Notes: generated by a model not told the origin, from the letters alone. A stretch of DNA of 6,753 bases from Pseudomonadota bacterium (GCA_021791235.1 JAJYXA010000478.1:1-6753); one strand, 5' to 3'. Positions 1-6,542 are shown, numbered from the stretch's first letter. Program-made: numbers and translations.

Positions 1-394
<394 letters not shown>

Positions 395-404
395 TCGGTC
401 CGAG

Positions 405-431
405 GCGTCCCGCATGAACAATGCAGGACGC
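405..431. terminator. Imperfect hairpin between convergent thiC and exbD, possible bidirectional terminator
   Basis: The 47-nt gap between the thiC and exbD stop codons contains an inverted repeat. GCGTCC (405-410) pairs with GGACGC (426-431) and GCAT (412-415) pairs with ATGC (421-424). One C/A mismatch interrupts the stem and the loop is 5 nt. Placement between two converging stop codons suits a shared terminator. Neither strand has a T-tract after the stem, so it is not a canonical intrinsic terminator. It could instead be a 3'-end stabilising stem, with termination by Rho or further downstream. Confidence 0.45.
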
Positions 432-441
432 GACGACATGA

Positions 442-864
442 CTACTGCTGAACGGACGGATCGGTCACGAACCCGATGCGGGTGAGGCCGGCCTGCGCCG
501 CCAGCGACATGACTTTCGCCACCGGCGCATATTCGGCACGGCGGTCGGCGCGGATGTGCAGTTCTGGCTGAGGCTGTTTCTTTGCAGCGGTGGCGAAGCG
601 TGGGCCGAGCTGCTCGGGGGCGAGCTTCTCGCCGTTCCAGTAGAGGTCGCCGTTTTCGCGGATGCCGAATTCGATATGCTCGGGCTGGGTGATGTTGGGC
701 GCGCTGCTTGCCTTGGGCAGGTCGATCTTCACCGCGTGGGTGAGCAGCGGTGTGGTGATGATGAAGATCACCAGCAGCACCAGCATGACATCCACCAGCG
801 GCACGACGTTGATGTCCGCCATCGGGCCCTGATGGTGCCGTGGATCGAAGCTTCCCATGGCCAT
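442..864 (-). CDS. exbD: ExbD, proton-channel subunit of the TonB energising complex
   Basis: ExbD, with ExbB, converts the proton motive force into movement of TonB, which opens outer-membrane receptors. The 140-residue length is normal. After a short cytoplasmic N-terminus there is one membrane segment at about residues 20-42 (INVVPLVDVMLVLLVIFIIT). It carries Asp25, matching the essential membrane aspartate of the family. A periplasmic domain follows, with the usual sequence around LHIRADRRAEYAPV (102-115) and a GFVTDP ending. ATG at 864 lies 3 nt after the exbB stop. An AAAGGG ribosome site (871-876) sits 6 nt upstream, inside the end of exbB. A second in-frame ATG two codons later is possible but less well spaced. 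It is the last gene of the operon, and the hairpin at 405-431 follows. Confidence 0.96.
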   Translation of the reverse strand: MAMGSFDPRHHQGPMADINVVPLVDVMLVLLVIFIITTPLLTHAVKIDLPKASSAPNITQPEHIEFGIRENGDLYWNGEKLAPEQLGPRFATAAKKQPQPELHIRADRRAEYAPVAKVMSLAAQAGLTRIGFVTDPSVQQ

Positions 865-867
865 GGT

Positions 868-1596
868 TTACCCTTTCGCGTTCGCACGCAGGGGACGCAC
901 ATCCCCTGCGGAACTGTTGGCCTTTTCGCCCACGGTGATGACCGCATACAGGTCGTGAGCAAAGGCATCGAGTCTGGCAAGCCACATGCGGTTGCGGCGG
1001 TTGAAAGCGTTGTAGGCCAGCACGGCAGGGATGGCGACAGCCAGACCCAGCGCCGTCATGATCAGCGCTTCGCCTACCGGCCCGGACACCTTGTCCAGTG
1101 TGCCTTGTCCGGACAGGCCAATGTTGACCAAGGCGTGATAAATCCCCCAGACGGTGCCGAACAGGCCGATATAGGGTGCGGCGGATCCTGCTGAGGCGAG
1201 CAGGGTGAGACCGTGTTCCACGCGTGCGGCTTCCTGGTCGATCCCGTTGCGCAGCAGCCGGGTGAGAAATTCGCCCAGGCCGCCCGCCGCCGCCAGCTTT
1301 TGCATTCCGTGTTTTTCGCTGTCGCTGGCGGCTTCCAGTGCGTCATGCGCCAGCTCGGCAAAAGCATGGTCACGCGGTTGCTGGAGCAGCGCGGTGCGGA
1401 TTTGCTGCAATGAATCCGCCGCCCAGAATTGCTTGAGAAATCCTTCGGCACGCTGTCTGGCCAGGGCATTGGACAGCGCCTTGGTCACGATCAGATACCA
1501 GCTGGCAAGCGACAGCGCAAGCAGCAGCAACAGAACGGTTTTCCCCAGCATATCGGCCTGAGCCAGGAAATGGGCAAAGCCAATATTCGATTCCAT
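868..1596 (-). CDS. exbB: ExbB, MotA/TolQ/ExbB-family proton channel protein
   Basis: ExbB is the inner-membrane scaffold and channel subunit that holds ExbD and drives TonB. The 242-residue protein has the three-helix plan: TM1 at about 17-37, a long cytoplasmic stretch, TM2 at about 131-158 with the family signature APYIGLFGTVWGI (140-152), and TM3 at about 174-197 (GEALIMTALGLAVAIPAVLAYN), whose Thr and small residues line the channel. The frame stays open upstream to 1863, but that part is antisense-like sequence overlapping tonB. The start MESNIGF at 1596 is chosen because it gives a normal N-terminus. An AAGGA ribosome site (1604-1608) lies 7 nt upstream, and the tonB TGA ends 1 nt before it (TGACATG), so translation is probably coupled. 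Confidence 0.96.
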   Translation of the reverse strand: MESNIGFAHFLAQADMLGKTVLLLLLALSLASWYLIVTKALSNALARQRAEGFLKQFWAADSLQQIRTALLQQPRDHAFAELAHDALEAASDSEKHGMQKLAAAGGLGEFLTRLLRNGIDQEAARVEHGLTLLASAGSAAPYIGLFGTVWGIYHALVNIGLSGQGTLDKVSGPVGEALIMTALGLAVAIPAVLAYNAFNRRNRMWLARLDAFAHDLYAVITVGEKANSSAGDVRPLRANAKG

Positions 1597-1597
1597 G

Positions 1598-2272
1598 TCA
1601 TCGTCCTTCAAAAACAAAATTAAAAGGCTGTATCGCGACTGCGCGCACGGCGACGCCATCGTGTTTGGCCGGTGTGCAATGCCAGCTTCTGACAGCAGAG
1701 AGCGCTGCCTCATCAAGGCGCGCATAGCCGGAACTGGTGGTGACCGTGGCATGGTCAACCTGCCCCTTCTCATCCAATTCGACCCGCAGTACCGTCTTGC
1801 CCGCCTCACCCAGGCGGCGTGAGAAAGCGGGATAGGCCGGCGGCGTACGTTGCGGGCAGGCAATCGCCAGATCGCCGCTCAACGTGATCGGGCCCGCAGG
1901 CCTCGGCGGCGCTGCCGGCGGTACGTGTTCAACCGGCGCAGCTTTGATCCTGGGTTGCGCTGGAGGGGGGGCGGGGGCGACCGGCTCGGAAGGCAACACA
2001 ATCGGCGTTTGCGAAACCACCTGTTGTTGGGGTGGCGGCTGGATGGACTGGGCCAGTTTGACCGGTCGAGGTTTCGGCTTGGGTGGTTGAGGCTTCGGCG
2101 GTGCGGATTGGGGCGGATCTTTCAGCAAGCTGACAAACAGCGTCGCCGCGGCGGTGGGCGGCGGCAGGATGCGGGCATGCCACAGTCCATAGAGCAGCGC
2201 GCCGTGCGCGACCAGCACGATGAACAACCCCGTTAGGCGGAACCAGCGTTCGGATGACTGCGGATTTGCCAT
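1598..2272 (-). CDS. tonB: TonB energy transducer
   Basis: TonB spans the periplasm and passes ExbBD energy to outer-membrane receptors through their TonB box. The 224-residue protein has a single N-terminal membrane anchor at about 13-31 (LTGLFIVLVAHGALLYGL). His23 in this helix resembles the functional helix histidine of TonB. A Pro/Lys- and then Pro/Ala-rich linker runs from about 37 to 127, with PKPQPPKPKPRP at 59-70. The C-terminal domain, about 138-224, contains PPAYPAFSRRLGEAGKTVLRV and ends in QPFNFVFEGR. Cys139 and Cys199 lie at either end of this domain and could form a disulfide. No good Shine-Dalgarno precedes ATG 2272, but the receptor stop is only 2 nt upstream, which suggests translational coupling. 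It is probably dedicated to the adjacent receptor. Confidence 0.95.
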   Translation of the reverse strand: MANPQSSERWFRLTGLFIVLVAHGALLYGLWHARILPPPTAAATLFVSLLKDPPQSAPPKPQPPKPKPRPVKLAQSIQPPPQQQVVSQTPIVLPSEPVAPAPPPAQPRIKAAPVEHVPPAAPPRPAGPITLSGDLAIACPQRTPPAYPAFSRRLGEAGKTVLRVELDEKGQVDHATVTTSSGYARLDEAALSAVRSWHCTPAKHDGVAVRAVAIQPFNFVFEGR

Positions 2273-2274
2273 GT

Positions 2275-4542
2275 TCAGTAGTCCACACGCAATTCGGCCT
2301 GGTAGGTGCGTTGCGGAAAGGGATGCGGGCCAATGAAATAGTTTTCATTGGTCAGGTTGTCGATGCCGAACGAAGCGCGAATCAGCTTCGAGAAACGGTA
2401 GCCGAGTTTGACATCGACGGTGGTGTATTTGCTGAGGCTTCCGGTGTCGTTGTGGTTGGCGTCCGAATTGTCCAGGTTGCCGAACTGAAGTCCGCTGTAC
2501 AGCACGCCAAGCGAGCTCGTCCAGTGCTCGTCGAAGTGATAGGTGGCAAAGGCCGAGGCGCGCCAATCGGGGATGCGCGGCACCCTTTTCCCGACGATGG
2601 CCGGGTTGCCTGGATCAGACAGGATTTCCGAATCGGAATACGTCAGACTGCCGTTGAAGTCGAGTCCGCGCATCAGGACGTCAGTGGCCTCGTAAACGGC
2701 CTCTGCACCGGTGATACGGGTGCGGCCGATGTTCTGGACGCGATTGACGTTGGTCAACAGGTTCAGCTGGCTGGTGAGGAAGTTGTCGGTACGCTGATCG
2801 AACAACGACAGGCGCAGGTTGCCGCCCTGAATGGCATGTTCTGCAGTGAGGTCGGTGGCCAGGATCTTTTCCGGGTTCAGATTGGGATCGCTGATCCGCG
2901 TCACTGCGCCGATCTTTTCGGTCTGGAACAGCTCCGTGACGGTCGGCATGCGGTAGGCGCGCGCGACGGAACCACGTACCAGCCAGTCGCTGGCCGCCTG
3001 CCAGGCGAGCGAGACCTTGGGCGAATGATACGTGTCATCGCGACTGGCAACGGGCGCGTAGCCGCTGATGAAGCCGTTGAACGCCTGCCAGCGCTCGGTG
3101 CGCCAACCGAGTGTCAGCGTCAGGCGCGGGTCGAGCTTCCAGGCGTCCTGGGCGAATACGGCATCGGTGCGGGTGTCCCCCATGGCGGCGCCGGAGGGGG
3201 ATGCGCCGATGCTGCTGTCGTTTGTCCAGGTGGCTGCGCTGTATTTGACGCTGCTATAGGTATAATGGTCGTAGTGATAGCCAAACGTGGCGGTGTGATT
3301 CGGCTTTCCCTGGACAGGTTTCCAGATCGCCTTGACATCGAAAGTGCCCCAGCCGGTGTCGTTGCCGAACGAAATGGTGCCGGCGCCTCCTGCAGACCCC
3401 GGCTGGCCGAGCCCGCCCGCCACGGCAGTTGTCGGGGTGCGGGAGACATCTTTGAGCGTGCTGTAATCCGAGGCGCTGAGTTCAATCGCCCAATCGGCTG
3501 ACAGCCGGCTATCCAGGCTCAGACCCAACAACTGATTCTGCGTGTTGCTGTCCGACGGCGCGAGGGCGCTGGAGCTGACGATGTAGTTGTGGCCGTCGAT
3601 ATTGACGGAGCCACTCCAGATCGGCTGGCCCAAAGCGTTACGCAGGTAAGTCTGCGTATCGCTGAAGCTATCGTTCTGCCAGAACGCATAGGTCAGCGCG
3701 GCGCGGGTGTCGGGCGTGAAGTCATAAACCAGCCGTATCTTGGCCGTATCCTGCACCGAGTGGTCCAAGCTGGTCGCGCCGAATATCATGCCGGGTACGT
3801 TTTTGGGATTGGTGTAGGCAACGCCGCCTGTGACCGGCGTGCCTGCGGCGCTGGTGGAGGCAGGGACTACGGACGTGGCGAAGTTGATCGGCTGCGAGCG
3901 CGTGTCTAGACGGTTGAACAGGAAGGACCAACTCAGACTGTTGACGCGCGAACCCAGTGCAAGCTGTTCCTGATGCCCCTGATAGGTGTCGTTGGTGCCG
4001 TAATACTTGTAGTCCTGACTCCATCGCTGGACCCGCGCATGGGCTTCGAATTCGAACTGTTGCGGCGTGTGCGTGGTCATCAGGATGGTGGCGCCCGCCG
4101 CGTTGCCGGGCAGCAGGGCGGAGAATGGGCCGTACAGCACGTCGATGCTTTCGATTTCCTCGCTGCCGACGATGTTCCAGCGCGGCGGGAAGTTGTAGGA
4201 GTTGCCCAACAGGTTGGACAGCAGCAGGCCATCCGCATAGACCAGCGACCACGCACTTTGCAGGCTGCCGGCGGTGCGGCTGGCGATGATGCCGTTGCGG
4301 TCGCCGACATAGCGTTTGCGTATGAAGATGCTCGGCGTGTATTTGAGCGAATCCTCGACGTTGATGACGTTGATTTCGCGTATCTGGTCCTGGGTCACTT
4401 CGGCCGCAGACGAGGGATTGTCGGCGGTGACAGCCGAGCGAGTCTGGCTGATGGTCATTTCCGGCAAGGCCTGCTCGTCGGCCCAGGCGGCGGGAACGCA
4501 GAGCGCGCTCGCCAACGCCAGCGTAACGGGTTTGCGTTTCAT
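2275..4542 (-). CDS. TonB-dependent outer-membrane receptor, substrate unknown
   Basis: This is a 755-residue outer-membrane beta-barrel with an N-terminal plug, which imports a scarce ligand using TonB energy. A signal peptide (1-21, ending AAWA before DEQ) is followed by a candidate TonB box in EMTISQ (28-33). The plug spans about 43-160 and shows the family block VLYGPFSALLPGNAAGATI (135-153). Barrel landmarks are RAYRMPTVTELFQ (528-540) and the C-terminal block FGIDNLTNENYF (725-736). The final residue is an aromatic Tyr755, as expected for barrel insertion. The mature chain has no cysteine. A YHYDHYTY stretch (422-429) supplies clustered His and Tyr, probably in a strand or loop. Siderophore, cobalamin, metal and other ligands cannot be separated by reading. 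Neighbouring genes hint at a metal or metal complex. The receptor class is certain; the substrate is not. Confidence 0.95.
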   Translation of the reverse strand: MKRKPVTLALASALCVPAAWADEQALPEMTISQTRSAVTADNPSSAAEVTQDQIREINVINVEDSLKYTPSIFIRKRYVGDRNGIIASRTAGSLQSAWSLVYADGLLLSNLLGNSYNFPPRWNIVGSEEIESIDVLYGPFSALLPGNAAGATILMTTHTPQQFEFEAHARVQRWSQDYKYYGTNDTYQGHQEQLALGSRVNSLSWSFLFNRLDTRSQPINFATSVVPASTSAAGTPVTGGVAYTNPKNVPGMIFGATSLDHSVQDTAKIRLVYDFTPDTRAALTYAFWQNDSFSDTQTYLRNALGQPIWSGSVNIDGHNYIVSSSALAPSDSNTQNQLLGLSLDSRLSADWAIELSASDYSTLKDVSRTPTTAVAGGLGQPGSAGGAGTISFGNDTGWGTFDVKAIWKPVQGKPNHTATFGYHYDHYTYSSVKYSAATWTNDSSIGASPSGAAMGDTRTDAVFAQDAWKLDPRLTLTLGWRTERWQAFNGFISGYAPVASRDDTYHSPKVSLAWQAASDWLVRGSVARAYRMPTVTELFQTEKIGAVTRISDPNLNPEKILATDLTAEHAIQGGNLRLSLFDQRTDNFLTSQLNLLTNVNRVQNIGRTRITGAEAVYEATDVLMRGLDFNGSLTYSDSEILSDPGNPAIVGKRVPRIPDWRASAFATYHFDEHWTSSLGVLYSGLQFGNLDNSDANHNDTGSLSKYTTVDVKLGYRFSKLIRASFGIDNLTNENYFIGPHPFPQRTYQAELRVDY

Positions 4543-4548
4543 GATTTT

Positions 4549-4554
4549 CCCTCT
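4549..4554 (-). promoter_or_regulatory. Ribosome binding site that sets the receptor start at 4542
   Basis: AGAGGG lies 6 nt before the ATG at 4542, which begins MKRKPVTLALASAL, a standard signal peptide start. A further in-frame ATG at 4560 would add MNRGKI, but nothing resembling a Shine-Dalgarno precedes it, and the ribosome site itself would fall inside the coding sequence. The downstream ATG is therefore preferred. Confidence 0.7.
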
Positions 4555-4584
4555 GTTCATCTTGTTGTTGTTCGATGCGCCGGT

Positions 4585-5058
4585 CTATCGGCTTTGCCGT
4601 TTGAGCCAGTCCCTCAGCTTGGCTTCGTCAAGCACGCCCACGACGGCTTGTCGATGATGCGTCCGGTCATACAGGTAGGTACGCGGCAGGTCACCCTGCC
4701 AGGACGGGTCGACGGATGCGCGCAGGCGTTCAGGAATGGGGTCGTCGAACACCCACACCTCGGCCTCGCCCAGCCCGAGTTTGTGCAGCGTGGCCTGGAT
4801 CGCCGCGCCGTCTTCCGGGATATCGACGGAGACCAGAACCAGGGGCAGGCGCGTGCCGGCTTGAGCCAGCTTGCCAAGCAGGGTCAGTTCTTCGATGCAG
4901 TGGCCGCACCAGTTGACCGACCACAGGCTGAGGATGAAGGGCTTGCCGGCGTGGCGTGCCGCGATTTTCGCCAGACTGCCCACATCGAAGCGTGCAAGCT
5001 CGGCGCCGCTCGCGGGCGACGCCAGCAGGCAGGCGAGAAGGAGGGCGCGGACAAGCAT
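4585..5058 (-). CDS. Exported thioredoxin-fold protein (TlpA-like) with WCGHC active site
   Basis: This is a probable periplasmic thiol-disulfide oxidoreductase of 157 residues. The N-terminus MLVRALLLACLLASPASGA is a signal peptide with probable cleavage before Glu20. Cys10 lies too early in the hydrophobic stretch to be a convincing lipobox. The thioredoxin core follows: strand FILSLWSVNW, then the redox motif Cys51-Gly-His-Cys54, strand LPLVLVSVDIP (71-81) and Pro125 in DLPRTYLYD (123-131), placed like the family cis-proline. The frame extends upstream to 5106 with a GTG start, but that would overlap the propeller gene and spoil the signal peptide. ATG 5058 begins 2 nt after the propeller stop, has only a weak ribosome site and is probably coupled to it. 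Likely roles are reducing cysteines in the neighbouring propeller or handling a metal. The direction of its redox activity cannot be told from sequence. Confidence 0.88.
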   Translation of the reverse strand: MLVRALLLACLLASPASGAELARFDVGSLAKIAARHAGKPFILSLWSVNWCGHCIEELTLLGKLAQAGTRLPLVLVSVDIPEDGAAIQATLHKLGLGEAEVWVFDDPIPERLRASVDPSWQGDLPRTYLYDRTHHRQAVVGVLDEAKLRDWLKRQSR

Positions 5059-5060
5059 GC

Positions 5061-6254
5061 CTAGTCGAGCCCGATCACGTGGATGCCCTCGCGTGAGGTG
5101 TTCCACACGATCTCCATCCGGCCGTCGTGGATGAGCGGAAGCGGGTAGTCGGCGGCATCGTCGGTCGTCGCAACGGGGCGCGGTTCGCCCCAGCTGAGGC
5201 CACCGTCTTTCGACTGCAGCGTCAGCGCGCCATAGGATGTGCCATCGAACTCGCGCCAGGCGATCAGCACGAGCTTGCCTTCTGCGGCCACGGTGGCGTG
5301 CCCCGCCTGCGCGCGCGGACTGCCGAATGCCATGGGGGCCGACATCTCGTCGCCCGCGATCCGTCGGTAAAACAAGCCCTGGCGGTTCTTGCCGTTGGTG
5401 TACCAGACGGCATGCAGCGTGTTGTCGCCGCCGGTTGCAATCCAGCCGCCGTGATGCGGGCAGGCGTCGATGTCCCAGTCGTCATCGGCCAGCCGCTGCA
5501 CCTTGCCTGCGCCGAGAGGAGCCAGGGCGAAGTCGCGCGTGTTGCTCCCGTACAGATTGCGCCACATGGCGACCGGGCCGTCCGCCGTCCAGGTCAGCGC
5601 GGTTCGGCAGCACTCGCAGGTATGTTCGGTGAGCTTGCGGTTGGCCTGAAAGCTGATGCCATTGTCATCGGAGCGGGCCGCGTAAATCGATACGCCCGCA
5701 AACTTCCCGCCTTTCTCTTGGGCGGCGTCGCGATCGCGTCCATCCAGCCAGACAACGGCCAGTTTGTCGCCACCATCGGAAGCCAGCGCGTCGAATCGGT
5801 GGCTGGTCAGCCGCTTGTCGTCATTGAGCGTGATGGGTGCGGAGAAGGTCTTGCCGCCGTCAACCGAGCGCGCGTAGCGAATTTCGCCCGTGTAGGGCCG
5901 GGGCAGGAGCCGGGTCCAGGTCAGGTGTAGCGTGCCGTCGCGGGTGACGACGATCTTGGGCCGATTTTCTCCCTCGGCGCCGATGTTTTCGGGTTGGGTA
6001 TTGACGGCCACCGGCGTGGAAAAGTGCTGGCCGTTGTCGGCGGAGTGCGAAACCAGCACTTTCTGGTTCGCAACCTGGGCGACCCAGAGCTGGTTTTTGC
6101 TGTCTATCGTGGCGCTTACGGCTAGCGCAGGACGAGCCCGCGTCGCTGCGCCTTTCCCCCCCGCGCCCACTGACACGGAACCATGTTCGTGAGCCATGGC
6201 CGTGGCCGCAACCATCAGCCATGCAAACAGCATTGTTGTTGTCAGTTTGGCCAT
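5061..6254 (-). CDS. Exported Asp-box (BNR, sialidase-like) beta-propeller protein with Cys/His clusters
   Basis: This 397-residue exported protein would commonly be labelled sialidase-like. The signal peptide is residues 1-21 (ATAMA cleavage context), leaving a mature N-terminus His22-Glu-His24-Gly. Four Asp-box repeats of the form S-x-D-x-G-x-x-(F/W) occur at 71-78, 130-137, 195-202 and 348-355, the mark of a multi-bladed propeller. No convincing catalytic set or F/YRIP motif of true sialidases is seen, so glycosidase activity is not supported. The only cysteines lie in HTCECCRT (Cys213, 215, 216) and DACPHHGG (Cys265, with His267 and His268), suggesting a metal or disulfide site. The start at 6254 has GGAGG (6259-6263) only 4 nt upstream, a tight spacing, but the next Met (residue 8) has no ribosome site. 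First gene of the operon; exact function unknown. Confidence 0.88.
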   Translation of the reverse strand: MAKLTTTMLFAWLMVAATAMAHEHGSVSVGAGGKGAATRARPALAVSATIDSKNQLWVAQVANQKVLVSHSADNGQHFSTPVAVNTQPENIGAEGENRPKIVVTRDGTLHLTWTRLLPRPYTGEIRYARSVDGGKTFSAPITLNDDKRLTSHRFDALASDGGDKLAVVWLDGRDRDAAQEKGGKFAGVSIYAARSDDNGISFQANRKLTEHTCECCRTALTWTADGPVAMWRNLYGSNTRDFALAPLGAGKVQRLADDDWDIDACPHHGGWIATGGDNTLHAVWYTNGKNRQGLFYRRIAGDEMSAPMAFGSPRAQAGHATVAAEGKLVLIAWREFDGTSYGALTLQSKDGGLSWGEPRPVATTDDAADYPLPLIHDGRMEIVWNTSREGIHVIGLD

Positions 6255-6272
6255 TCCCCCTCCGAGGCAGGC

Positions 6273-6301
6273 ATCCTAATCGGAAGCCCACGCCGGTCCA
6301 A
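6273..6301 (-). promoter_or_regulatory. Weak candidate promoter for the six-gene operon
   Basis: Read on the minus strand, TTGGAC (6296-6301) and TAGGAT (6273-6278) are separated by 17 nt, the preferred sigma-70 spacing. The boxes match only 3/6 and 4/6 of the consensus. A start near 6266 would leave a leader of only about 12 nt, barely holding the ribosome site. A promoter must exist somewhere in this region for the operon, but this exact assignment is tentative. A regulator-dependent or non-sigma-70 promoter is equally possible. Confidence 0.2.
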
Positions 6302-6313
6302 TATGGCAAATTG
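6299..6313. promoter_or_regulatory. Short AT-rich dyad upstream of the operon, possible operator
   Basis: CAATATGGCAAATTG is an interrupted dyad (CAAT with ATTG, plus an inner T/A pair) in the most AT-rich patch of this intergenic stretch. It lies about 45 nt upstream of the propeller start and overlaps the candidate -35 element. It does not resemble a Fur box. No regulator can be named. Confidence 0.2.
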
Positions 6314-6355
6314 TCGCAGGCTGGATTGCCACGTTCCCTGCTTGATGCGGTTGGG

Positions 6356-6371
6356 CGACGCGATCGCGTCG
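6356..6371. repeat. Perfect 16-bp palindrome in the divergent intergenic region, possible operator
   Basis: CGACGCGATCGCGTCG is its own reverse complement over all 16 bases and lies in non-coding DNA about 100 nt from each divergent start region. Symmetric sites of this size between divergent genes are typical binding sites for dimeric regulators. The core GCGATCGC also occurs inside the propeller gene (around 5730-5737), so part of the signal may reflect GC-rich composition or a methylation-type motif. Confidence 0.35.
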
Positions 6372-6389
6372 ATGCCGCGTGTCACCGGC

Positions 6390-6438
6390 CCGGGATGGGT
6401 AGGCGGATGGAATGTGTCAAGCCCGCGTCGCATCCCGG
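6390..6438. repeat. 8-bp inverted repeat with 33-nt spacer upstream of the uppP promoter
   Basis: CCGGGATG (6390-6397) is exactly inverted as CATCCCGG (6431-6438). It lies just upstream of the uppP -35 region. The long spacer makes a stable hairpin less likely than a paired protein-binding site, and chance is not excluded. Nothing else with coding potential is seen between 6255 and 6542. Confidence 0.2.
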
Positions 6439-6467
6439 ATGAGTTGTCCCGTAACGGTTTCTTGGTC

Positions 6468-6496
6468 GTGAAAGCGGTGGTTCGCCCCCGTATAAT
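6468..6496 (+). promoter_or_regulatory. uppP: Sigma-70 type promoter for uppP
   Basis: A perfect -10 box TATAAT (6491-6496) is preceded at exactly 17 nt by GTGAAA (6468-6473), which matches 4/6 of the -35 consensus. Transcription would begin near 6503, giving a leader of about 40 nt to the uppP start at 6543. Position and strand fit a housekeeping promoter for uppP. Confidence 0.7.
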
Positions 6497-6542
6497 CTGC
6501 GGACGCGCGCCTGATGCGCCTTTCCTCACCTAAGGCCTCACC

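Noticed and set aside
1597..1863. Upstream in-frame extension of exbB
   Set aside because: It overlaps tonB in another frame and would add 89 residues of non-ExbB sequence. The start at 1596 has a good ribosome site and a normal ExbB N-terminus.
3245..3266. TTGACG and TATAAT on the + strand inside the receptor gene, as an antisense promoter
   Set aside because: The boxes are only 10 nt apart, far below the workable 16-18 nt. No acceptable -35 lies 17 nt upstream of TATAAT. The bases are explained by Tyr/His codons on the other strand.
2254..3501. Long + strand open frame (415 codons) opposite the receptor
   Set aside because: It is a GC-rich antisense shadow. Its protein has no recognisable domain, while the opposite strand encodes a textbook receptor throughout.
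3973..5064. Long + strand open frame (363 codons) opposite the receptor start and thioredoxin
   Set aside because: It covers two well-supported genes and the gap between them antisense; no domain, signal or ribosome site supports it.
5725..5740. Near copy of the intergenic palindrome inside the propeller gene
   Set aside because: Symmetry holds only over 10 bases, it lies within conserved-looking coding sequence (GRDRDAA), and it is best explained by codon composition.
5061..6254. Calling the propeller a true exo-alpha-sialidase
   Set aside because: Only the Asp-box repeats, which many non-enzymatic propellers share, are seen. The F/YRIP motif and a clear catalytic arginine triad are not evident, and there are no sialic acid genes nearby.
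6183..6533. 116-codon + strand open frame across the divergent intergenic region
   Set aside because: It overlaps the propeller start and the uppP promoter, has no ribosome site and its protein resembles nothing I recognise.
6255..6542. Fur box controlling the operon
   Set aside because: No stretch resembles the GATAATGATAATCATTATC pattern on either strand, so iron control is not supported by this region.
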